DNA of 64,000 nucleotides, taken from assembly GCA_016178705.1 (NCBI GenBank), contig JACOST010000004.1:1-64000 (forward strand). Direction: 5' to 3'. A program made the position numbers and the translations under genes. The stretch comes from Deltaproteobacteria bacterium (GTDB lineage: Bacteria; Desulfobacterota; Binatia; HRBIN30; JACQVA1). The notes below the pieces were generated by a model. The model had not been told where the DNA came from. It searched no databases and worked only from the letters and a program-made list of their open reading frames with translations. Every line of letters begins with the position of its first letter. Position 1 is the stretch's first letter. This document shows, one piece after another, positions 1-7,180 of the stretch.

Positions 1-135
1 ACCCGGACGATCCGCAGCCAAGCACGACGCCACGTCGGAAACAGACCGACCGACCACAGCGAATGATTCACCCAATCCACGATCAGCGCCTCCCGAGACG
101 GAGGCCATGCGGCCAAATGGTTTTTCTACAAGCTC
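1..135. other. Left-edge stretch without a recognised gene
   Basis: I see no convincing gene here. An ATG at 107 is in frame with the protease gene that follows, but its only Shine-Dalgarno-like string (GGAGG, 100-104) is 2 nt away, and a GTTAGGT core box lies between it and the better start at 152. If 136-142 is a recombination point, this stretch belongs to an upstream cassette or to attI. No attC-like hairpin is visible in it. Confidence 0.4.
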
Positions 136-142
136 GTTAGGT
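136..142 (+). other. GTTRRRY recombination core box (cassette boundary, attI-like or degenerate attC)
   Basis: GTTAGGT matches the GTTRRRY consensus of integron recombination points exactly. The protease gene starts 16 nt downstream, comparable to the short leaders of other cassettes here (about 25-30 nt for those starting near 5100 and 5598). Unlike the other sites, the upstream sequence has no matching left arm. It could be an attI-type site, a decayed attC, or a chance 7-mer. Confidence 0.35.
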
Positions 143-151
143 GAACCAGAG

Positions 152-1021
152 ATGGCAAGCAGTGCTGTGAAGCAAGAAATGTTTGAAGCCGTCAAGGAGC
201 GCATCCGCGACTCCGTTGCAATCCTCGCAAGCGATCAGGGCACCAATCAGTTTAGCGGGACATTTGTCGAGTTTTCCGGCGATTTGTTTCTCGCCACCGC
301 AAGTCATTGCCTGTCCGACATTCGCGATTGGGACACTCTTCGCCTCGCGACCGCGCAGGCTGGCCCACCCGGAATTGCCGCAAAGGGTTTCCATCGGGCG
401 CTGGTCGAGCCGCGTTCCGCAGACGAGATCCCCCGCGAGGACGTCGCAGTAATTCGAGTACCTGGAGACATGGCTGCTCGGCTCAGAGTGACACCGGTCC
501 CTTGGGCGGAATGCAGCAGCGCGGATTTGCGACCTGGCGCACTCGTGGCCATTCTTGGGTTCCCGTGGAGAATGGTTTCTGTATTGTCCGATTCGCCCGT
601 CATCCTGAAACCGGGTCCCTTTCTCTACGTCGCGAACGTGTCCTCTCGGAAACCACACCCCGACCGTGACGCTCTCAAGACACCGGTTGACGAGACGGTG
701 GACGTCTTCATCGGGTATGATCCGAAAGACATAGCCTCCTCGTCAGATGGTGCGCCGCTGCCGGAAGTCCCTCCGTGCGGCCTTAGTGGCGCTGGTGTCT
801 TCGTGGTTCCTCGCTTGGAGGAGTCTTCCCTTTGGACTCTGGGAAACATGAAACTCGGAGCGATCCAGTCTTCGTTTGCGGGTGGCAGCAAGCTATTGCG
901 CGCCAAAAGGATCGAACTTCTCGGAGCGCTCCTGCGAGCGCTGCATCGCGGCACGGGTGGGAGTTCACCTAACAACCCGATCGAGACCGACGCCAAAAGC
1001 GGGCGCGGCTCATCGGGATAG
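152..1021 (+). CDS. Trypsin-like serine protease domain protein (cassette 1)
   Basis: A 289-residue protein that reads as a chymotrypsin-fold (trypsin_2-like) peptidase. The triad candidates are in order: His in LATASHC (about residue 52), Asp in REDVAVIRV (about 94) and Ser in CGLSGAGVF (about 212). GxSGxxV is close to the usual GxSGGP/GNSGGP oxyanion motif. There is no signal peptide or membrane segment, so it is probably cytoplasmic. I chose ATG 152 because AGGTGA sits 7 nt upstream and a GTTRRRY cassette boundary lies at 136-142. The last 15 or so residues are encoded inside the attC at 967-1029. Cytoplasmic trypsin-like proteases of this kind occur in antiphage or conflict systems, but no partner is fused here, so the role is unknown. 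Confidence 0.65.
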   Translation: MASSAVKQEMFEAVKERIRDSVAILASDQGTNQFSGTFVEFSGDLFLATASHCLSDIRDWDTLRLATAQAGPPGIAAKGFHRALVEPRSADEIPREDVAVIRVPGDMAARLRVTPVPWAECSSADLRPGALVAILGFPWRMVSVLSDSPVILKPGPFLYVANVSSRKPHPDRDALKTPVDETVDVFIGYDPKDIASSSDGAPLPEVPPCGLSGAGVFVVPRLEESSLWTLGNMKLGAIQSSFAGGSKLLRAKRIELLGALLRALHRGTGGSSPNNPIETDAKSGRGSSG

Positions 1022-1029
1022 CGTTATGC
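967..1029 (+). other. attC recombination site of cassette 1
   Basis: The left core ACCTAAC (967-973) fits RYYYAAC and the right core GTTATGC (1023-1029) is a common attC end. Between them, the left arm CCGATcGAGaCCGaCGCC pairs with the right arm GGGCGCGGCTCATCGG if the lower-case C, A and A are left unpaired. A 6-base spacer (AAAAGC) separates the arms. Total length is 63 bp. The protease stop codon (1019-1021) lies inside it. Confidence 0.75.
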
Positions 1030-1129
1030 CGCTTCTCGATGGAGGGAGCACCACCCCAATGGCACTGCGTAACAGCCCCACAAGGCGAGTGCGTCGTGGC
1101 GACGCCCTGACGAGCCTAAGGTGGGCGCG

Positions 1130-2275
1130 ATGAGCAACTACGATGAGGTCGCCCGCGACGTTCTCTCCGCGTGCGAGCCGTTGCCTCGGACGGCAGCCGT
1201 TGCGTTCGCGTTGAGGTGTGCCCGTCGTGCGACAGTCCACAACCCATTTGACGATGGTGGTGTCGCAGAAAGAGCGCTGAGGCTTGCGTCACAAGCAGCG
1301 GCTTCAGGGACCCCGGCGCCGGAAGCGCTGGAAGTCGCCGAAGAGGCGAGATCCGTGTGGATGCGAGAGGCCGCAATTGGCGCCCCCGATGTAGCCTGCG
1401 GACCACTCGCCGCCGAGTTTGCCGCCCGAGCGGCAAGCGCCGCCAACGCTAGGGCGGCGCTCGAAGCCGCCGCTCAGGCTGCCGCAGCGAATTTCGAAGG
1501 CTGGCGCCTCACGGGGGTGTGGACGGTCCCGTTCAAAGGTAGGGCTGAAGTATTTCGACGCAGGATGCTGCAAGAGGCGGCTAACCTTAGGGATTCCGCG
1601 GCTCGTTGTCGGTGGCAGGACGGCACGCCGGTTCCCGAATCGTATTTTGCGTTGTTGTCGACTTTCGATCTCGGCGCACTTGGCGACGACCCTGACGACC
1701 AAGGAATCGTAGAGATCGCGCGCGTTCTCGATCGCAAACTCTTCAGTGAATTCCTCCGATCCCCCGCCCGCCTCTACGAACTGAAACCGCGCGAGTTCGA
1801 GGAGCTCGTTGCGGAACTAGTTCATTCATTCGGGCTACATCCCGTCCTGACGAAGCGGACGCGCGATGGAGGTGCGGATGTGCTCGCACTTGATAACACC
1901 GACGGGACTCTCAAATTCCTGATCGAATGCAAGCGATACGGTCCTAGGAGACGAGTCGGCGTCGGTGTTGTGAGGCAGCTGGCCGGTGTAGTTATTGGAC
2001 ACGCTGATCCCAGACTTCCGTTAGGGGGATGCCCGCGAGGGATACTAGCGACGACGGCATGGTTCTCTGCGCCTGCGGAACAGTTTCTCAGGGACACGAG
2101 ATGGCTGGTTGAGGGGCGGGATTTCGACGGCATAGTGGCGTGGCTAGAGGAGTACCAAGGCCTCTGCTTGGCGAAGTTGCGCCGAACTAAGTCGAACGTC
2201 TGGGCTCCCTCCGGGATTCGTGATGCTCTGGGGCATAACTCCGGCATGCAGCCGACGGCCTTCGGCCGCGGCTGA
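1130..2275 (+). CDS. Protein with C-terminal Mrr-like restriction endonuclease domain (cassette 2)
   Basis: A 381-residue protein. Residues 1 to about 200 are Ala-rich, predicted mostly helical and unrecognised. Residues from about 215 match the Mrr_cat/PD-(D/E)XK fold: the helix FEELVAELVHSFG, then RDGGADVLAL giving the active-site Asp, then FLIECKRYG giving the E-x-K motif, then a conserved helix VVRQLAGVV. Enzymes with this domain cut DNA, often modified foreign DNA, so a defence role is the natural inference. ATG 1130 follows AAGGTGG at good spacing. The final residues (NSGMQPTAFGRG) are encoded by the attC, so they were acquired with the recombination site rather than being part of the fold. 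No methyltransferase partner is adjacent. Confidence 0.7.
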   Translation: MSNYDEVARDVLSACEPLPRTAAVAFALRCARRATVHNPFDDGGVAERALRLASQAAASGTPAPEALEVAEEARSVWMREAAIGAPDVACGPLAAEFAARAASAANARAALEAAAQAAAANFEGWRLTGVWTVPFKGRAEVFRRRMLQEAANLRDSAARCRWQDGTPVPESYFALLSTFDLGALGDDPDDQGIVEIARVLDRKLFSEFLRSPARLYELKPREFEELVAELVHSFGLHPVLTKRTRDGGADVLALDNTDGTLKFLIECKRYGPRRRVGVGVVRQLAGVVIGHADPRLPLGGCPRGILATTAWFSAPAEQFLRDTRWLVEGRDFDGIVAWLEEYQGLCLAKLRRTKSNVWAPSGIRDALGHNSGMQPTAFGRG

Positions 2276-2290
2276 TGCAAAGCGTTGGGC
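2233..2290 (+). other. attC recombination site of cassette 2
   Basis: Left box GCATAAC (2233-2239) and right box GTTGGGC (2284-2290, fits GTTRRRY). The arms GCATgCAGCCGaCGGCC and GGCCGCGGCTGATGC are perfectly complementary when the lower-case G and A are left extrahelical, with a 3-base TTC spacer. Length is 58 bp. This is the cleanest attC in the window. The nuclease stop codon (2273-2275) falls inside it. Confidence 0.82.
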
Positions 2291-2361
2291 CGCAGGACAG
2301 CGCAAGGGCAGGAAGCGTAATTGCCATGGTCCCCTGCGGTCGTCGAGGGAGTTGATGCACC

Positions 2362-3345
2362 ATGAAAATCTTGGTCACGGGTAGCAGTGGGCATCTCGGC
2401 GAGGCCCTGGTTCGCACCATGCAGGGCACGACACACCAAGTCGTCGGCCTCGACCGAACGGCGTCGCCCTTCACTGGGAGCGTGGGGACGATCACCGACC
2501 GCGACTTCGTGCAGCAGTGCGTGCAGGGCGTGGACGCCGTCATTCACGCGGCGACCCTGCACAAGCCACACGTCGCCACCCACACCCGACAGGACTTCGT
2601 CGATATCAACATTACCGGCACGCTCAACCTTCTCGAGGAAGCGGTGTCGGCCGGCGTCTCGTCCTTCATCTTCACGAGTACGACCAGCGCGTTCGGGCGG
2701 GCGCTGACGCCGCCGCCGGGTGCGCCCGCGGCGTGGGTGACCGAGGACGTGCGACCCGTCCCCAAGAACATTTACGGCGTGACCAAGACGGCGGCCGAGG
2801 ATTTGTGTGAGTTGTTTCACCGCCGCCACCGGCTCGCGTGCCTCGTCCTGCGGACGTCGCGGTTCTTCCCGGAGGTGGACGACGATCCGACGGTCCGTAG
2901 GGTTTACGACGACGACAACGTCAAGGCGAACGAGTATCTCTACCGGCGAGTGGACCTCCAAGATGTCGTTGACGCTCATGTGCTCGCCATCGAGAAGGCC
3001 CCATCGATCGGCTTCGGGCGATACATCATCAGCGCGACAACGCCCTTCCAGCCCGACGACCTAGCCGACTTGCGTTTGAACGCCTCACAGGTGGTAGAAC
3101 GGCGGGTCCCGGAGTACGCAGAGGAGTACGCTCGTCGCGGTTGGAAGATGTTCCCCGGCATCGAGCGGGTGTACGTGAATGAGCGTGCGCGGCGGGAACT
3201 GGGTTGGCAGCCCCGGTATGACTTCCGGCGAATCATCGATTGCCTGAGAACAGGGGACGCCCCCCGGAGTCCGCTGGCGCATGCGGTCGGGTCGAAGGGG
3301 TATCATGATCGTGAGTTTGCGGACGGCCCGTATCCCGTGTCGTAA
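2362..3345 (+). CDS. NAD-dependent epimerase/dehydratase family protein (cassette 3)
   Basis: A 327-residue extended short-chain dehydrogenase. The N-terminal TGSSGHLGEA is the GxxGxxG dinucleotide-binding turn. FTSTTSAFG supplies the catalytic Ser/Thr region and YGVTKTAAE (near residue 140) is the YxxxK catalytic pair. The fold is that of nucleotide-sugar epimerases, dehydratases and related reductases; the substrate cannot be read from the sequence. The length is normal for the family and the gene looks intact. It lies alone between two attC sites (2233-2290 and 3392-3454), with a leader of about 75 nt after the upstream core box, so it is the cargo of one cassette and not part of a sugar operon. 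Confidence 0.75.
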   Translation: MKILVTGSSGHLGEALVRTMQGTTHQVVGLDRTASPFTGSVGTITDRDFVQQCVQGVDAVIHAATLHKPHVATHTRQDFVDINITGTLNLLEEAVSAGVSSFIFTSTTSAFGRALTPPPGAPAAWVTEDVRPVPKNIYGVTKTAAEDLCELFHRRHRLACLVLRTSRFFPEVDDDPTVRRVYDDDNVKANEYLYRRVDLQDVVDAHVLAIEKAPSIGFGRYIISATTPFQPDDLADLRLNASQVVERRVPEYAEEYARRGWKMFPGIERVYVNERARRELGWQPRYDFRRIIDCLRTGDAPRSPLAHAVGSKGYHDREFADGPYPVS

Positions 3346-3391
3346 GGGCCTGATCAGTCTGGAAAACGGACCGTGAACGCGACCCGTCGCC

Positions 3392-3454
3392 GCCCAACAT
3401 CAAAGCAATGCAGCCGACGCAAAAGACGCGCGGCTCGTCGTTAAACCGTTCGGC
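3392..3454 (+). other. Probable attC recombination site of cassette 3
   Basis: Left box GCCCAAC (3392-3398, fits RYYYAAC) is complementary in 6 of 7 positions to the right box GTTCGGC (3448-3454). The inner arms AGCCGaCGC and GCGCGGCT pair with one extrahelical A. An alternative right core GTTAAAC lies at 3440-3446. Length is 63 bp, as for the first site. It is less perfect than the sites at 2233 and 5518. Confidence 0.55.
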
Positions 3455-3465
3455 CCGCAGTTGCG

Positions 3466-5043
3466 ATGCGCCATAAGGGCATGACGTTGTCCATCGAAGG
3501 ATCTGCGAACTGCCTTGCTCTGCCGCCACCTGCTTGGCGGCTGCTGCTCAGCCTGGCCGTACTCAAGCTCGCGCTCCACGTCGCGTCGACTGTGATGATC
3601 GGTTACGGCTACAGTGCCGACGAGCTCTATTTTCTTGACTGCTCGAACCGACTCGCCTGGGGGTACGTCGATCACCCGCCGTTCTCGATCGCGGCGCTCG
3701 GTGCGGTGCGTGCGGTTCTCGGCGATTCGCTGCTCGCGCTGCGGTTCACGGCAGCGCTGGCGGGCGCGACGGCCATCGTACTCGCCGGGCTGATGAGCCG
3801 AGAGTTGGGCGGCGGTCGCGCCGCCCAAGGGCTTGCAGGGTTGGCAGTCCTCGTCTCGCCGGTCGTGCTGTTCACCACCGGCTACTACTCCATGAACGCC
3901 ATCGACCTCGCCGTTTGGACGCTGGCCGCCTATCTGCTGCTCCGGCTCCTCAACGGCGCCGACCCGCGGCTGTGGCTAGCGCTCGGTGTCGTCCTCGGTG
4001 TCGGCTTGCTCAATAAGTGGAGCGTGATCTGGCTCGGCATGGGCGTGGCGGTCGGTCTTATCCTCACCCCGCAACGGCGCTGGCTGCTTACGCCGTGGCC
4101 CTGGCTGTGTGGGTTGGTCGCGGCGCTGGTATCGATGCCGAACCTCCTTTGGCAAGCGCAGCACCACTGGCCGACGTTGGAGTTCATGCGCACCGGGATG
4201 GGTGACGTGATGGCCCAGAAGCCGCCGCTCGCCTTCATGCGCGAGCAGATCCGCGCCATGCATCCGGTGCTGGCGCTGCTCAGCGGCGCCGGACTCGTAC
4301 AGTACTTCGGCAGCCCCGCCGGGCGGCCGTATTGCCTCTTGGCCTGGATCTGGATCACGGTCTTCCTGCTGCTCATGAGCAGCGGTGCGGCGCGGCCGTA
4401 CTACTTGGCGCCGGCGTACCCCATCGTCTTTGCCGCGGGTGCCCTCGCCGTCGAGCGCCTGGCACGGCGGCGCAGGTGGAGATGGTTGCCCGCCGCGACG
4501 GCGGCCCTCATCGTCGTCGCCGGGGCGTTCTCGGCACCGTTCGCTCTCCCGGTGTTGCGACCCGAGCGCTTCCTGGCCTACGAGCGCACGCTCGGTATGT
4601 CGCGCCTGCAGACGGAGTTCGACGAAGGGGCGATGCCGCCGCAGTTCGGCTTCCAGTTTGGCTGGTACGAGTTGACTGACGCGGTCGCGCAGGCGTACGC
4701 ACGGCTCTCACCAGATGAGCAGATGCGGGCCGGCATCCTGACCGAGACCTTTGGAGAAGCAGGTGCGATCAACTTTTTCGGATCTCACACCGGACTGCCG
4801 CACGCCATCGGCACGCACAATAACTACTGGCTGTGGGGGCCCGAGCCGTACTCCGGCGAGGTGATGCTCGCCGTCTCCAGCTCCGCGGATCGATTGAGTG
4901 AATGGTTCGGCGTCGTCACACCCGTGCAAGCGATCGACTGTGAATACTGCATGCCAGTGGTGCGCAGGAAGACCGTCTACGTTTGCCGCGCGCCGCGCCG
5001 GCCGCTGCGGGAGATCTGGCCGCAGCTCAAGAACTACAGCTAG
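3466..5043 (+). CDS. GT39-like integral membrane glycosyltransferase (cassette 4)
   Basis: A 525-residue polytopic protein with about ten hydrophobic segments. The first periplasmic loop contains YSADELYFLDC followed by GYVDHPPFS, the acidic D-E signature seen in PMT_2/ArnT-type GT-C enzymes that use polyprenyl-phosphate sugars. The C-terminal 150 residues are soluble. The likely activity is transfer of a sugar to a lipid or glycan on the outer face of the inner membrane; donor and acceptor are unknown. ATG 3466 is used; ATG 3481 is an alternative, but its AAGGG is only 1 nt away. The gene begins 18 nt after the upstream core box and is followed by a weaker attC-like site, so it appears to be a 1.65-kb cassette, large for a cassette. 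Confidence 0.65.
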   Translation: MRHKGMTLSIEGSANCLALPPPAWRLLLSLAVLKLALHVASTVMIGYGYSADELYFLDCSNRLAWGYVDHPPFSIAALGAVRAVLGDSLLALRFTAALAGATAIVLAGLMSRELGGGRAAQGLAGLAVLVSPVVLFTTGYYSMNAIDLAVWTLAAYLLLRLLNGADPRLWLALGVVLGVGLLNKWSVIWLGMGVAVGLILTPQRRWLLTPWPWLCGLVAALVSMPNLLWQAQHHWPTLEFMRTGMGDVMAQKPPLAFMREQIRAMHPVLALLSGAGLVQYFGSPAGRPYCLLAWIWITVFLLLMSSGAARPYYLAPAYPIVFAAGALAVERLARRRRWRWLPAATAALIVVAGAFSAPFALPVLRPERFLAYERTLGMSRLQTEFDEGAMPPQFGFQFGWYELTDAVAQAYARLSPDEQMRAGILTETFGEAGAINFFGSHTGLPHAIGTHNNYWLWGPEPYSGEVMLAVSSSADRLSEWFGVVTPVQAIDCEYCMPVVRRKTVYVCRAPRRPLREIWPQLKNYS

Positions 5044-5048
5044 AATGA

Positions 5049-5106
5049 TCGGAACGAGTACATCAGTGCGGCCAGCAGGTCCGCCGCAGCCGAATTGTAG
5101 TTGGGC
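5049..5106 (+). other. Possible attC recombination site of cassette 4
   Basis: The right core GTTGGGC (5100-5106) fits GTTRRRY. The upstream arm contains GGAAC, TACA and TGCGGC, which pair in order with GTT, TGTA and GCCGCA on the right arm, with several unpaired bases between. The 58-bp length equals that of the second site. The pairing is patchier than in the other sites, so this may be a decayed or divergent attC. Confidence 0.42.
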
Positions 5107-5124
5107 TGCGCGAGGCACCGAGCA

Positions 5125-5505
5125 GTGAGACTCGAGATCACCATAGACGTTGACGACGTAGATCGCGCAGTCGAGTTCTACTGCCGAGGCCTTGGCCTTG
5201 CCTTGGTCGAGCGCCACCCCGACTGGGCCCGGGTGAAGCTGAAGGAACAGACCTTTTGGATCATGAAGCTCCCGGCGGGAACCGCCGGCCTCATCACTCG
5301 TGACTATCGCCGTCATTGGACGCCCGTTCATCTCGACTTGATCGTGGACAACATCGACCAGGCGGTTGAGCGCGTGCTCGCTGCAGGTGGCCGTCTGGAT
5401 GGGGAGATCAGGCGCAACGAACTTGAACCAATCGGCCGCCATGACGTGGCGAATCTCTCTGATCCAGCGGGGAACGGAGTTGACCTTGTTCAGCGGCACA
5501 AGTAG
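5125..5505 (+). CDS. VOC (glyoxalase/bleomycin-resistance) superfamily protein (cassette 5)
   Basis: A 126-residue protein with the two beta-alpha-beta-beta-beta halves of the VOC fold: LEITIDVDDVDRAVEFYCRG at the N-terminus and VHLDLIVDNIDQAVERV in the middle, ending with DPAGNGVDLVQ. Metal-ligand candidates are the Glu near residue 3, the His in PVHLDL and the late Asp/Glu. Members include glyoxalase I, dioxygenases and antibiotic-binding or modifying proteins; the substrate is not evident. I chose GTG 5125 because it opens the fold exactly and GAGG lies about 9 nt upstream. Only 24 nt separate the core box at 5100-5106 from the start. Single-gene VOC cassettes are common cargo of integrons. 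Confidence 0.7.
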   Translation: MRLEITIDVDDVDRAVEFYCRGLGLALVERHPDWARVKLKEQTFWIMKLPAGTAGLITRDYRRHWTPVHLDLIVDNIDQAVERVLAAGGRLDGEIRRNELEPIGRHDVANLSDPAGNGVDLVQRHK

Positions 5506-5517
5506 TCCGGTGGCGCC

Positions 5518-5604
5518 GCCCAAGCCGCTCGAGCGGACCGGCCACGAAGCTCGGTTGTCGCACGCGTCGGAGCGCGCCGGCCGCTCAGCGGCAATCCGTT
5601 AGCC
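5518..5604 (+). other. attC recombination site of cassette 5
   Basis: The left arm GCCGCTcGAGCGGaCCGGC (5524-5542) is complementary to the right arm GCCGGCCGCTCAGCGGC (about 5576-5592) when the lower-case C and A are left out. The left core is GCCCAA (5518-5523) and the right core GTTAGCC (5598-5604). The loop is longer than in the other sites, giving 87 bp. It lies 12 nt after the VOC stop codon. Confidence 0.72.
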
Positions 5605-5628
5605 GACTACAGATTGGAGCCGGCGCTG

Positions 5629-6678
5629 ATGCGCGACAGTCCTGATTCTGCACCCATCGAACGCCTCTTGTCGGTGCTCAACACAATCGTTCGTCGCGAT
5701 GACCTCGCATATGCCGAGGCGCCCCAGCGATTGTCGGGCGGGTACTCGGCTGACCTCTTTGCATTTCGCCTCGCCAACCCGCCTGACGGACTCGACGGCG
5801 CGCTTGTCGTTCGCCTCATGCACGACGACAGCGCCGCAGTGCGTGAGGCGGTCATTCAGCGAGCGGTGGCCGACCTCGGCTTTCCGGCACCCCGCGTGCG
5901 CATGAGTGGTGACTCGGCCGCCGGACTTGGCCGGCCGTTCGTGGTCATGGACCGCGCGCGTGGCCTCTACCCCGTGACCGTCTCTGGGCCTCGCAGCGCG
6001 TGGCGGGCGTTCCAGCGCATCCCTTTTGTGCTCGCCGACACGATGGCGGCATTGCACGCTCTGGATGCGCGCGTTGTCCTCGATCAGCTCACAGCTTCCG
6101 GCTGTGCCGCAGCACCGCTTGGAGCCGATGCGGTGCTACGGGAAATTGAGTCCCAGGTTCCCAATCTCTCCGGCGGCATGACCGGCCTCAACTGGCTGCT
6201 CAAACACAGACCAGCTCCACCCGCTCGGCCGGTTGTCTGTCACGGCGACCTCCACGCCTTCAACCTCCTTGCCGTAGAAAGCGAGATCACCGCCGTGCTC
6301 GACTGGGAGCTCGCCACCGTTGCCGATAACGAGTTCGACGTGGCGCGCACCGCCGTGTTGCTCAGCTTCGTGCCGGGCCAGATGTCCGCGGCAGTGCGAC
6401 CAGTGGTCCAAGCTCTCGGACGGCGTGCGGCTCGGATATTCGGAGCTGCCTATGCGCGCTTCCACCACATCGATGACGTGTCGCTTCACTGGCATGAAGC
6501 ATTACACTGCCTGCGCTTGATAGCAGTCGTCGCCAAGAATCGAGTTGACGCTGTGGGCAACCCCGTCGCCAGATTGTGGGAGCCTCTTGTGCCTGGCCTC
6601 GCGCGGCGCTTTGAGCGAATCACCGGCGTGTCCGTGAAGCTGCAGCTACGGAGCATCGCAGCTCACCTAGGAGGGTAG
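5629..6678 (+). CDS. APH-type phosphotransferase (aminoglycoside phosphotransferase family; cassette 6)
   Basis: A 349-residue kinase-like protein. The N-lobe contains a glycine-rich nucleotide loop (QRLSGGYSADLF) and a Lys/Arg-bearing strand (LVVRLMHDD). The C-lobe has CHGDLHAFN (about residue 205), the catalytic HxDxxxxN motif, followed by AVLDWELATVAD with the Mg-binding Asp. Homologues phosphorylate antibiotics, sugars, choline or other small alcohols, or act on fatty-acyl substrates; a resistance function should not be assumed. ATG 5629 is preceded by GGAG at 9 nt. It begins 25 nt after the attC core at 5598-5604, as expected for a cassette, but I could not find an attC after its stop. 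Confidence 0.7.
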   Translation: MRDSPDSAPIERLLSVLNTIVRRDDLAYAEAPQRLSGGYSADLFAFRLANPPDGLDGALVVRLMHDDSAAVREAVIQRAVADLGFPAPRVRMSGDSAAGLGRPFVVMDRARGLYPVTVSGPRSAWRAFQRIPFVLADTMAALHALDARVVLDQLTASGCAAAPLGADAVLREIESQVPNLSGGMTGLNWLLKHRPAPPARPVVCHGDLHAFNLLAVESEITAVLDWELATVADNEFDVARTAVLLSFVPGQMSAAVRPVVQALGRRAARIFGAAYARFHHIDDVSLHWHEALHCLRLIAVVAKNRVDAVGNPVARLWEPLVPGLARRFERITGVSVKLQLRSIAAHLGG

Positions 6679-6809
6679 GCCGCGCAGTTATCGCACCAAC
6701 TCCCCCCGCAGCTGATCGAGGTGATTTCTCGGTCCCTTCTGAAGGGTTCTGAGCAGTCTGCCCACTGTTCGAGCCGAGCGGCGGGCAAAAGCCGCTGCCA
6801 GCCAGGGAC

Positions 6810-7033
6810 GGACACGTTCTCGATGAAGGTGGTGGGCGTCAGTCATCCCCGCGACGGGTAGCGGCAGCCAAAGAGATGGTAGCCGAGGGCATCCAGCTCA
6901 TCGAACTGTGCGGAGGCTTCAGTCCCGTATGGGCTGGGAAGATCATCGAGGCGATCGAGTAGCCGTTCCGGTTGGCGTGGTCTCGTATGGCCCTGAGTCC
7001 ATCGATGGAATGCACCGCCTGTTTTCGAAATGA
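6810..7033 (+). pseudogene. Frameshifted DUF6506-like gene remnant
   Basis: Three short segments in different frames line up into one protein. Around 6823-6858 the reading is MKVVGVSHPRDG, then a shift. From about 6863 to 6957 it is AAKEMVAEGIQLIELCGGF followed by SPVWAGKIIEAIE, then a TAG. After another shift it is VPVGVVSYGPESIDGMHRL to a TGA at 7031-7033. Joined, this resembles the small DUF6506 family as I remember it, including its hallmark IELCGGF. Two frameshifts within about 200 nt mark a decayed gene, or sequencing errors. The 5' end is unclear. Confidence 0.55.
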
Positions 7034-7097
7034 GAAGCGCGTGATGATGCGAAGGACCCTCGCAGCTCAAGCCAATGAACGAACACTCCAGTCGTCC

Positions 7098-7180
7098 GTC
7101 ATGCCCGCAATCTTCTAGCGGGCATCCAGGGGCGTGTGGCGGACCGGATGGATTCCCGCTCAAAAAACTGCGGGAATGAC
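7098..7180. repeat. Double palindromic interspersed repeat (REP-like)
   Basis: Two consecutive hairpins. GTCATGCCCGC pairs with GCGGGCAT around a 9-base loop (7098-7125), and ATTCCCGC pairs with GCGGGAAT around a 10-base loop (7152-7177). The outer ends GTCATGCCCGC and GCGGGAATGAC are also near inverted copies of each other. This resembles the TTCCCGC/GCGGGAA family of dispersed palindromes in environmental proteobacterial genomes. It may be a non-autonomous mobile element. Confidence 0.6.

Larger units (their letters stand above)
137..6678 (+). mobile_element. Integron-type gene cassette array (integrase not in window)
   Basis: Six plus-strand genes lie in a row. The first five are each followed by a candidate attC: 967-1029, 2233-2290, 3392-3454, 5049-5106 and 5518-5604. 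The clearest three (967, 2233, 5518) are imperfect palindromes whose left arm matches the reverse complement of the right arm except for two or three extra bases, the extrahelical bases that direct integrase to the bottom strand. Each right end is a GTT core box. Cassettes by core-box position: about 137-1023 protease, 1024-2284 Mrr-like nuclease, 2285-3448 epimerase, 3449-5100 GT39-like, 5101-5598 VOC, 5599 to about 6678 APH. No intI gene is visible, so it is outside the window or absent (a CALIN-type array). Confidence 0.7.

Noticed and set aside
6679-6800. An attC for the APH cassette
   Set aside because: GTT-containing strings (for example GTTCGAG near 6767) exist, but no left arm matches and no extrahelical-base pattern appears.
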